From assembly GCA_964627855.1 (NCBI GenBank), contig CAZVLE010000156.1:1-14818 (forward strand): a stretch of DNA of 14,818 bases. Reading direction: 5' to 3'. Origin of the DNA: CAZVLE01 sp964627855 (GTDB taxonomy: Bacteria; Bacillota; Dethiobacteria; DTU022). The notes under the pieces are model-generated. The model had not been told where the DNA came from. It worked only from the letters and a program-made list of their open reading frames with translations, and searched no databases. This document shows positions 1-6,807 of the stretch, in pieces. Each line of letters begins with the position of its first letter. Position 1 is the stretch's first letter. Made by a program: the position numbers and the translations under genes.

Positions 1-60
1 GGAGTCCGTCCCACTTTAAATCTGAAAGCTGACACCCTGGTATCTGAAATCAGGAATTGA
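1..60 (+). CDS. C-terminal tail of a DUF6273-like protein (5' partial)
   Basis: Frame 1 is open from the window edge to a TGA at 58-60 and gives only 19 residues, beginning GVRPTLNLKADTLVS. The string G-V-R-P-x-L-N-L-K-x-D-x-L-V-S resembles the C-terminal signature of DUF6273 proteins, usually GVRPALNLKSD followed by a short tail. Those proteins are often secreted or surface proteins of anaerobic Bacillota. The gene would run rightward and converge with the minus-strand gene that ends at 132. Only the tail is visible, so size, localisation and completeness cannot be judged. It could also be chance or a gene fragment; the family call rests on one short motif. Confidence 0.4.
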   Translation, partial: GVRPTLNLKADTLVSEIRN

Positions 61-131
61 AGCATTACCTCGCATGGTTTTGTCCTGGCTCAAAGCAGCG
101 GAGACAGCAGATCTCACATACTTCTGATAAA

Positions 132-2927
132 CTAACGGTTCCAGTATGACTTCCACAATACATGTGCTCTATTGGTTGGGTCATGGCGCTCGTTAGCAAA
201 AAACCATATCTCAACACCTTTAAAATTGCAAATTAAGTAATGGTCTGAACCACCATGTGAGCTTAAATAACCACTTTCATCAAAACCTATCCTACCTCTA
301 TTATTCAATAACTCCAATATCTGATCGAAGGTCATCCCTACTTTAACACCCAAAATTTCTGTGTCTCCATAGATAACGAGATTGATTACAACATCATCAC
401 GATTAGTTTCTGGATCGGTATAGCTATATTCGCTAAAAGCGAAGATTAGATTCAAAGATCTGTAGCTGAGCGCATAGCCAGTTCCGCCAACACCCAGCTG
501 AACTTCTTCGTATCGCTCGCCATAAAGATCGATAATGTCCTGCAATGTCATACCAAGATGTTTTAAGGTTGGGTCTGCAAAAAGCATGTCATAAAGGTCA
601 TCTGGCCGGTTATCTTCGTAACTATTATTCTCTTGAATATTTATGGTGGAATCTAGATCAACAAATACTGCGCCGCCTTTTCCAACAGCTGAATTACTTA
701 TAAACGTGTTACTGGCAATATCTACATCGTAGCTCATATCAGCATAAATACCGGCTCCGTCCTGTCTGGCCTCATTTTTGCTGAGCGTATTACTATCTAT
801 AGTGCCGTTTTCAGTTTTCCTGATAAAAATAGCAGCGCCTTTTTCTGCCTTATTAGCCTCAAAATGATTATCTGTAATTTTTGCAGGTGACATATGTGCC
901 ATGTAAACACCCCCGCCGTTTTCGGCATAATTAGCTTCGATGTTGTTGTTAAAAACAGTCGGCTCACACATCATTGTTATCAGCATGCCACCGCCAAATT
1001 GGCCCGCTTGATTATCTGCAATAGTGTTATCCTTGATTGTTGGTGAAGATTGATACCAAACGGCAATGCCGCCGCCAAAGGTTCCAGCTCTGTTTTCGGT
1101 AATTAGGTTGTTTTCAATAATTGGCGCGGAGCCATCGAGTACGGCAATCCCGGCACCTACACCCAGGGTATCAGCATTAAGGTCATTTGCTGTATTATTA
1201 ACTATTCTGTTGTTGATGATTGTCGGTGAACTGCTATTGCTTACCAGGATACCTCCGCCATAGTTGCGTGAAAAAGCAAGCTCTTCATCTTCATATGTTA
1301 TGATGTTGTAATCCTTAATTAAGCCAGTGCCTCCTGTGATTGTAAACCCATCCAGTATGCTTTTATTTGATTCCCCGCTCTGAAAAGAAACCACAGGTCC
1401 ATTTTGCCCGCCATCAATAATGGTCGCCTCAACAATTTCTTTCCTCGCAGGATTTTTGCTCTGCAGTAGTATGGTTTTTCCTTTAAAATCGATATTTTCA
1501 AAATAGGTCCCTGGCGCAACGATAATTTCACTGCCATCTTCGGCAGCATCAATTGCGCTTTGTATCGTGGGGTAGTCAAAAGGAACAGCTAATTGAGGGG
1601 GAGCCAACTTTATTTTTTCTTTGCTTACCCATTCAATGGTTTCTTTTTCACCAATATAATGACCGGCAAAAATCCATTTTTCTTCGTGGTTGTAATAATG
1701 CAAATTATAATCGGAGAAAAGGCGGTTTCCCTGTTCGTTTAGAACAATGTGGCCACCAGCTCCATAGTCATAGGTCCATGTTTCAGTTACAGCAGGCAAT
1801 ACTTTTTTCACACCCTGAACATCATAGCCAACCTCATCTATGGCCAGCGCCAGAGCCCATACAAGATCGTAGGTGATATAGTGGATAATACCGACATCCC
1901 GGCTTGCTGCGGGCCTGATATTTGCAGTGACATGCGAATTATTTGATTTGTCCCCTAAAGGTCCCACTCGTTCTGTAAATTTTAAGAGGCTTATATTTGC
2001 GGCAAATGCTGCTAAATAAGGGTTCTTTTTTATCGATTCTTCCAAGTTGCTGCTGGAGATACCATACCAATTAATTTCCTCTAAGATTTCATACTCTGAG
2101 GCCTGATACATGAGTTTTTCCAGTGAATTATCGAAGACAAAAACACCTATATTTTGCGGGGATAGATCCTGTCGGACCAATTGCAGAATATATTCTGCCA
2201 GAATAGCGGCTTCTTCTGAATAATTCGCCCCAGTGCAGTCGTAGACAAGCTTATCCTCCAAAACTTGTATGCCCAAGCTTTGGGCTATCAAAGCTGCTTC
2301 CTGTCTTAAGCGGTCGTTTTGTGCACCACTACATCCGCCAAGAATCAAATACTTCATATTAGTTTCGGCGGCAGCAGAGATAATTGCCGCTATTTCATTT
2401 GAGGGGTGTGCACCAAAAAGAAAAAAATTATCATCACTGCCAGGCAGTTCACCTGACATTGCTGAAGGCGAGGCCATAAAAAGCTGATTGTCATTTACAT
2501 ACGCAAGGGATTCTAAATCCATTTGTTTTGCTAACGGACCGATAAAAAATTCTGTTCCTGACTCGTGATATTTTTGGACTAAACTGGTTGCTTCTAACAT
2601 GGTGCTGTCATCTCGTGTATCTGCCACAAAAAGTTGCAAACGCCATTTTTTATTCTCACTTTCGAGCCACTCGTTTACATCTTTTTCTGCCAGCTTGGCC
2701 GCCTCTGCACAAACTTTTCCATGATCAGCAAGTGGCCCGCTCAAGGGGAAAAGAGCTGCCATAGTATGTACTGTAGGCTTGCTGGTAATATTAATTATTA
2801 TTACAAGAAATAAGATAAAAGCGATACTAATTAAAGCTACTGCCACTATTTTTGTTTTTCTGCTTAGAGATTTACGCAAAGGGACAACAACCCCCTTTCC
2901 TAATGATTGCTTGCTGATATCTGTCAC
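132..2927 (-). CDS. Membrane-anchored periplasmic-binding-protein / parallel beta-helix fusion protein
   Basis: The 931-residue product starts with a basic segment and one hydrophobic helix (about residues 27-49). No lipobox Cys follows, so it is probably anchored by an uncleaved TM helix and exported. Residues ~54-440 have the fold pattern of type-I periplasmic binding proteins of the Leu/Ile/Val receptor class (start AALFPLSGPLADHG, then FFIGPLAKQ and a late YDLVWALALAIDEVG helix). Residue ~442 onward begins a NosD/pectate-lyase-like beta-helix (YPTIQSAIDAAEDGSEIIV, then PGTY), followed by about seven coils to ~775 rich in NN.I, GGGI and GGGV rungs. Residues ~787-931 hold two similar halves, each opening with GMT and an amphipathic helix. 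The binding domain suggests sensing or capture of a small ligand, and the beta-helix suggests carbohydrate or cell-wall contact; both are inference. No ABC permease or ATPase is adjacent. The start is GTG at 2927 with a weak Shine-Dalgarno; an in-frame TTG at 2879 lies downstream of a purine-rich AGGAAAGGGGG stretch and would still keep the TM helix. Confidence 0.85.
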   Translation of the reverse strand: MTDISKQSLGKGVVVPLRKSLSRKTKIVAVALISIAFILFLVIIINITSKPTVHTMAALFPLSGPLADHGKVCAEAAKLAEKDVNEWLESENKKWRLQLFVADTRDDSTMLEATSLVQKYHESGTEFFIGPLAKQMDLESLAYVNDNQLFMASPSAMSGELPGSDDNFFLFGAHPSNEIAAIISAAAETNMKYLILGGCSGAQNDRLRQEAALIAQSLGIQVLEDKLVYDCTGANYSEEAAILAEYILQLVRQDLSPQNIGVFVFDNSLEKLMYQASEYEILEEINWYGISSSNLEESIKKNPYLAAFAANISLLKFTERVGPLGDKSNNSHVTANIRPAASRDVGIIHYITYDLVWALALAIDEVGYDVQGVKKVLPAVTETWTYDYGAGGHIVLNEQGNRLFSDYNLHYYNHEEKWIFAGHYIGEKETIEWVSKEKIKLAPPQLAVPFDYPTIQSAIDAAEDGSEIIVAPGTYFENIDFKGKTILLQSKNPARKEIVEATIIDGGQNGPVVSFQSGESNKSILDGFTITGGTGLIKDYNIITYEDEELAFSRNYGGGILVSNSSSPTIINNRIVNNTANDLNADTLGVGAGIAVLDGSAPIIENNLITENRAGTFGGGIAVWYQSSPTIKDNTIADNQAGQFGGGMLITMMCEPTVFNNNIEANYAENGGGVYMAHMSPAKITDNHFEANKAEKGAAIFIRKTENGTIDSNTLSKNEARQDGAGIYADMSYDVDIASNTFISNSAVGKGGAVFVDLDSTINIQENNSYEDNRPDDLYDMLFADPTLKHLGMTLQDIIDLYGERYEEVQLGVGGTGYALSYRSLNLIFAFSEYSYTDPETNRDDVVINLVIYGDTEILGVKVGMTFDQILELLNNRGRIGFDESGYLSSHGGSDHYLICNFKGVEIWFFANERHDPTNRAHVLWKSYWNR

Positions 2928-3010
2928 TTCATTCTTGACATAATGGGCTTGCTTAATTCAAAAATCTTTATTTTGATACCCGCTAATTCTAAACAGGCAA
3001 TTGTTTCACT

Positions 3011-3019
3011 ATTATAGCA
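3011..3019 (-). promoter_or_regulatory. Candidate extended -10 promoter for the binding-protein/beta-helix gene
   Basis: The minus strand reads TGCTATAAT here, a consensus TATAAT with an upstream TGn extension. No good -35 is visible (TATGGT at the 17-bp distance). It lies about 85 bp upstream of the GTG start at 2927 and is the best leftward promoter in this gap. Confidence 0.4.
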
Positions 3020-3051
3020 ATTAAAGGAATAATACCATAATAATTTAATTG
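3018..3051. repeat. 8-bp inverted repeat overlapping the leftward promoter
   Basis: CAATTAAA (3018-3025) and TTTAATTG (3044-3051) are perfect inverted copies separated by 18 A+T-rich bases. The arms flank the -35 zone of the minus-strand promoter candidate, so a regulator site is possible. In A+T-rich DNA such a repeat may also occur by chance. Confidence 0.3.
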
Positions 3052-3204
3052 AAGAAAGGGCTGTTGATTGATTAAAGTCGTAGCTGGTGTCGGAGAAAGG
3101 AGGGTACGAGCTTATCGTCACCATAAAGCCCTTTATACCGCTCCTGTGGCAAACAGCGTCCCTGGACCGATATCTACATTGGACCTTTGGCCATGTTCCG
3201 GCTT

Positions 3205-3210
3205 TATAAT
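3205..3210 (+). promoter_or_regulatory. Candidate -10 box (TATAAT) for the small Cys-rich gene
   Basis: There is an exact TATAAT at 3205-3210, about 95 bp before the ATG at 3305. The nearest -35-like hexamer, TTGGAC at 3179-3184, is 20 bp away, which is longer than ideal. The 16-bp palindrome at 3221-3236 would fall just downstream of the transcription start, a typical repressor position. Confidence 0.35.
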
Positions 3211-3220
3211 CAAATCAGGG

Positions 3221-3236
3221 TGACACATATGTGTCA
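3221..3236. promoter_or_regulatory. Perfect 16-bp palindrome, probable operator
   Basis: TGACACATATGTGTCA is identical to its reverse complement over 16 bp. It sits 68 bp upstream of the Cys-rich ORF and 10 bp downstream of a TATAAT box. A gap-free palindrome of this length is typical of a dimeric HTH repressor site rather than a terminator, because it has no loop. I do not recognise the regulator, and no regulator gene of that type lies next to it. Confidence 0.45.
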
Positions 3237-3304
3237 TTTCATCATGCTAAAGTAGTCTTGCAGAGGCTTTACTGCCTAGAAATAAGGAAAGAAGGTATCA
3301 GCTT

Positions 3305-3622
3305 ATGACCGCTAACCTTTGCCCACATTGCCAGAAAGAACTTGCCACCATCTATGGTATTATCAACCAAACAGCAGCAGGTCTTAAAAAATGTCTCTAT
3401 TTGCGTAAATGCCCCTTTTGCGACAACCGTTTTCTCCATATCAACAGCTATACAGGCACAGGGAACTGCACCGAATATTACCTTACCCTCTTGCACGAAG
3501 ATGCGGCCATGCTGACCCGGGCTTTTTATCAGTGTCCCTCACCAATGAGCAGAAGCTGTACCTGCCCCGCCCACGCAATGGCCGAAGCGTTTCTCGAAAC
3601 ACCGCAAGCAACGGAAGTTTAG
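3305..3622 (+). CDS. Small Cys-rich, zinc-ribbon-like protein of unknown function
   Basis: The 105-residue soluble protein has nine cysteines. CPHC (6-9) and CPFC (36-39) form a likely zinc-ribbon pair. C55, C77, C85, C87 and H90 could make a second metal site or disulfides. There is no signal peptide or TM segment. The ATG is preceded by AAGGAAAGAAGG, whose GAAGG ends 9 nt upstream, which supports translation. It is monocistronic: divergent from the beta-helix gene and convergent with the ATP-grasp gene, ending 33 bp from the latter's stop. A candidate TATAAT and a perfect palindrome precede it, so it may be repressor-controlled. I do not recognise the family. A nucleic-acid-binding or metal-handling role would be a guess. 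Confidence 0.65.
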   Translation: MTANLCPHCQKELATIYGIINQTAAGLKKCLYLRKCPFCDNRFLHINSYTGTGNCTEYYLTLLHEDAAMLTRAFYQCPSPMSRSCTCPAHAMAEAFLETPQATEV

Positions 3623-3655
3623 ACTCTTCTTTAGGATGAGGTTTATGAAGCCTTA

Positions 3656-6634
3656 TTATATCGCATGCCAGCCGGGGCGGGTAATCAATGAAATTGACTT
3701 TCGGCCGTCCATGATTACCGTAACCGGCTCATCAAGCCTGATATGCCTGATGTAGTGGTATTCGTTTGTTGCCGGGTATTGATCAAGGTATTTATAATCA
3801 ACAAACTCTTCATTGCTTTTACCCGGTATCGTAAAATAGCCGATATTCATCGAGGTTATATTGTGGAAGAAATGACTCCCCAGCGAAGCGTCAACATTAA
3901 AGTCCTTCGTGCCGGCCTCTACGATCACCCTTGACTCGCTGATTGCGGCCCAGTCAACGGGGATGCCAAGGAAAGGATCACTTGAACCCCAGCGTCCGGG
4001 TCCAATCAGGACGTAGCCGTTCTGCTTGGTTTTTAATTGCGCATTAATGGCGTGGATCTCTTTGGCGATTGCTTTCGTCTGCAGTCGATTAAATTTTTCC
4101 GGAATTACGTAAACAATATCCCTGATCCCGTCTATAATTCCATTACCCATAGCTCGCTTTGAATAGAGGATGACATCGTTCTTTTTGACCAGGGAAGTAT
4201 CAACCACCATACTATCCAAACTCCTGATCAACGGTTTCACCTGCAAGATATAAAATGTTGCCTTACCGTTGTCATCCTTGTTCAAGTCGACCGAAAACTC
4301 AATCTCAACCGGTGTTCCTAAAGCGCTGCTCATAATATCAAGCAGCCTGGTGATAGAAGTGGCCAGGGGTATCTGGTTGTATTCAAGAATATAGCTGAAA
4401 TTAACGATCCGGGGACCTTCTACATGCAAACCCGGTCTGATCGCATTAGCTGAAGCATCAAATACCGAAGCGCTTAAGGCAAGGGTACCATGTTTTTCAG
4501 CCACCTCCACAGACAGACGATCAAGAGTAGCATCTGAGCCCTCAATCAGGCTAAAATCATTGTTATTGACATCCAGGGCATAAAAATGGCGCTGGGTGTT
4601 GGCCAGCACATCTTTAATGGTCATCATGTTCATTTTAGGATACTTGGGACAAAACCGGTAGGAAGCTTCACCATCAACAATGCTCTTCCCCAACCCCACC
4701 GCAATTAAACTGATACCATCTTCCGGTTTCATATGCGAAAACGGGTAATAGTTATATGACTGAGCTACCCCGCTTAAGTGGGGGTAGTAATAATGTTCGT
4801 AGCCCCTGCCGACCAGTTCCTGGATAATTACCGCCATTTTCTCCTCTTCGATTGAATGATTGATCGAATCGAAGTAGCTGCGGGCCAGAGGTGCAAATAC
4901 GGAAGCGTAAACCATTTTGATTGCCGTTTCCAGGTGATTCAGCCTGATTTTTGAGTCAGGATGATTGTTGGGCAGGTAGTAGGTTTCATAGATGCCCGAA
5001 AAGGGTTGTGAGAGACTATCTTCAAACAGGCCGGAGCTTCTGACGGCCAGTGGGCCCTTAAGGCTGGTAAGCATCCTTTCCAGTCTTTGGCTCAGCAATG
5101 AAGACAGCTTAAGCTCAGAGAAAACTTGCCTCGTATTCCGGTAATCTTGTTCTGTCTCAATTAAAGCACAATAATCGATTTGCTCAATATAATTCTCAAA
5201 CTCATCTGTCCCGACAATAATGGTTTTTGGGATGGTCACATTAATATCATGCAATAAATCTTTGAAATCTTTTTTTTGCAGGATTGATTCTGTAAAAGCA
5301 ATACCCCGGCCTTTGCCACCCACAGATCCGTTTGAGATGCGCATCAAATAAGACTTTTCTTTAATCCCGGTCTCGGAAAAACCCGAAATATAGTCTCGTT
5401 TTTTTTCCAGCCACCGGTCACGTAACACCTGCTTGATAAAAGCCCGGATTTCCTCCGGTCCGCTGAAATCTTCGATAGTGGCGCTTTTCAGGCGCAGAGC
5501 ACTTTTAATCTCACCTTTGGCCATGAACCAGGTAGAAAAATCATTACGCTCACTATGGTATAAAATTGTTTCAGCGGGGATTGTATCGATCAACACCTCA
5601 AACTCTTTTAAATATCTTGCTTCGGCGATTACCTGACCAGCTTGATTTTTAAATAAAAAGTTGCCGAAACCGAGGTGCAGATGGAAAAAATCAATCAAAT
5701 CGTTTGCAAGCCTGGTCGAATTTTTATCGATATAATCAAGATTATAGTTCTGGGCAAAGGCCATATTTTCTGGATCTGAGGATTGCACCAGCACCGGCAC
5801 AGACAGCTTGCCCTTAAAATGCTCAATCAGCTTCTTGCCGGCGTTGGAGTCTGTTTTTTCGTTTAGGGGAAAGGCTACATCGGTGATCAAACAGAGCATG
5901 TAATTAGAGTATTTTTCAAAAAGAGCCAACGCTTCTTCGTAGGTGGAAGCAAGCAGCACCTTCGGGCGGGCCCGCATCTTTAGAAGCTTGTAGCGGGCAT
6001 CTACATCTTCGCCACTGATCAGGCGATGGACTTCACTGATGATCACGCTGTAGAGGGTCGGCAGGTAACGCGAATAATAGCGGATTGAATCTTCCACAAC
6101 CAGAATAACCCGCACATCGCCCATCGCGGTGTCTATTTCAGCATTAATCGAGTCCTCAATATACTTGATCATTGCCAGAAAAATGCTGCTGTCGCCATTC
6201 CAGACAAACATTTTATCAACATCGACTAGGCTGTCCTTGATGCCGGTATAAAGATTAATCTGGTTGTTGTTATTAATTAACAGCAAAATAGGCAAACCGG
6301 GGCTTATTTCCCGGATCTTTCTGCTCAAGTTAAGAGGCATCTGCTTATTAATGCCGGTAACAATAATGGCCAGGTCGAAACGACCGGTTTTAATTTCCTC
6401 GACAGCCTCTTCTACGGAAAAAACAGAAGTAATTCGTGGTGCGCTTGAGATATTAAGCTGGTAATACTCACCGTAGATCTGTTCAAATATCTGACCTTCC
6501 CGTTCAAGAATGTAAGCATCATAAGCTGTTGCAACCAGCAGTATTTCCTTAACCTTAAAAGACATCAGATCGTGGAAGATCGATAAGTTTGATTTTTGCG
6601 GCTTAAACAGCCCGTCATACTTTGCCGGATCCAT
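3656..6634 (-). CDS. Receiver-linked PEP/pyruvate-binding (PPDK_N-type ATP-grasp) protein
   Basis: The product has 992 residues. Residues ~26-160 look like a receiver fold lacking the phospho-acceptor (IIVTG where Asp is expected). Residues ~174-318 form a second receiver with all key positions: E181-D182 in LVVEDS, D252 in LITD, S285/S286 and K304. Residues ~430-802 match the ATP-grasp N-terminal domain of PPDK and PEP synthase: GSVGGKGRG (436-444), AVRSSGLFEDS with R532, FSGIYETY, and a closing EIEFSVD...ILQVKP. Residues ~803-992 form a separate domain with GPGRWGSSDP and GSHFFHN. The swivelling phosphohistidine domain and the PEP-binding barrel are absent, so this should not make PEP on its own; automatic labels of PEP synthase would be misleading. 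It may phosphorylate an unknown acceptor under two-component control (inference). The ATG is supported by AAGGTG 5 nt upstream. It is divergent from gdhA. Confidence 0.85.
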   Translation of the reverse strand: MDPAKYDGLFKPQKSNLSIFHDLMSFKVKEILLVATAYDAYILEREGQIFEQIYGEYYQLNISSAPRITSVFSVEEAVEEIKTGRFDLAIIVTGINKQMPLNLSRKIREISPGLPILLLINNNNQINLYTGIKDSLVDVDKMFVWNGDSSIFLAMIKYIEDSINAEIDTAMGDVRVILVVEDSIRYYSRYLPTLYSVIISEVHRLISGEDVDARYKLLKMRARPKVLLASTYEEALALFEKYSNYMLCLITDVAFPLNEKTDSNAGKKLIEHFKGKLSVPVLVQSSDPENMAFAQNYNLDYIDKNSTRLANDLIDFFHLHLGFGNFLFKNQAGQVIAEARYLKEFEVLIDTIPAETILYHSERNDFSTWFMAKGEIKSALRLKSATIEDFSGPEEIRAFIKQVLRDRWLEKKRDYISGFSETGIKEKSYLMRISNGSVGGKGRGIAFTESILQKKDFKDLLHDINVTIPKTIIVGTDEFENYIEQIDYCALIETEQDYRNTRQVFSELKLSSLLSQRLERMLTSLKGPLAVRSSGLFEDSLSQPFSGIYETYYLPNNHPDSKIRLNHLETAIKMVYASVFAPLARSYFDSINHSIEEEKMAVIIQELVGRGYEHYYYPHLSGVAQSYNYYPFSHMKPEDGISLIAVGLGKSIVDGEASYRFCPKYPKMNMMTIKDVLANTQRHFYALDVNNNDFSLIEGSDATLDRLSVEVAEKHGTLALSASVFDASANAIRPGLHVEGPRIVNFSYILEYNQIPLATSITRLLDIMSSALGTPVEIEFSVDLNKDDNGKATFYILQVKPLIRSLDSMVVDTSLVKKNDVILYSKRAMGNGIIDGIRDIVYVIPEKFNRLQTKAIAKEIHAINAQLKTKQNGYVLIGPGRWGSSDPFLGIPVDWAAISESRVIVEAGTKDFNVDASLGSHFFHNITSMNIGYFTIPGKSNEEFVDYKYLDQYPATNEYHYIRHIRLDEPVTVIMDGRKSISLITRPGWHAI

Positions 6635-6689
6635 TAATTCACCTTACCCGCTGTTATCATCAGAGATGATGGCTTTTGATCAATTTATC

Positions 6690-6716
6690 TTGACATCTAG
6701 TATAGTATAATACAAT
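6690..6716 (+). promoter_or_regulatory. Candidate promoter for gdhA
   Basis: A perfect -35 TTGACA at 6690-6695 is followed after 15 bp by TACAAT (6711-6716). A full TATAAT lies at 6706-6711 but at only 10 bp spacing, so the exact -10 is uncertain. It is about 92 bp upstream of the gdhA ATG. Confidence 0.4.
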
Positions 6717-6734
6717 AATTAACACGTGGGTAAA
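6707..6734 (-). promoter_or_regulatory. Candidate promoter for the ATP-grasp gene
   Basis: On the minus strand TTTACC (6729-6734) and TATTAT (6707-6712) are spaced by 16 bp, giving a plausible sigma-A-type promoter about 70 bp upstream of the ATG at 6634. It overlaps the rightward gdhA promoter candidate, so the two could compete for RNA polymerase. Confidence 0.3.
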
Positions 6735-6807
6735 ATTTAATCGCAAAACGATGAAAAATTACTCGCCAGCACATAAAATAAAATTTTTAGGTTAAGGGGA
6801 GCTATTA

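Noticed and set aside
610..1260. Internal repeats in the beta-helix gene as a CRISPR-like or tandem DNA repeat
   Set aside because: The periodicity is at protein level (NN.I and GGG rungs of a beta-helix); the nucleotide copies are too diverged and there are no spacers.
2924..3124. 66-codon minus-strand frame whose stop overlaps the GTG start of the binding-protein gene by 4 bp
   Set aside because: No Shine-Dalgarno and no recognisable domain; it spans the extended -10 and the inverted repeat, so it looks like intergenic DNA despite the suggestive ATGA-type overlap.
3656..6634. Simple annotation as phosphoenolpyruvate synthase (ppsA)
   Set aside because: Only the ATP-grasp domain is shared; the phosphohistidine and PEP-binding domains needed for the reaction are absent.
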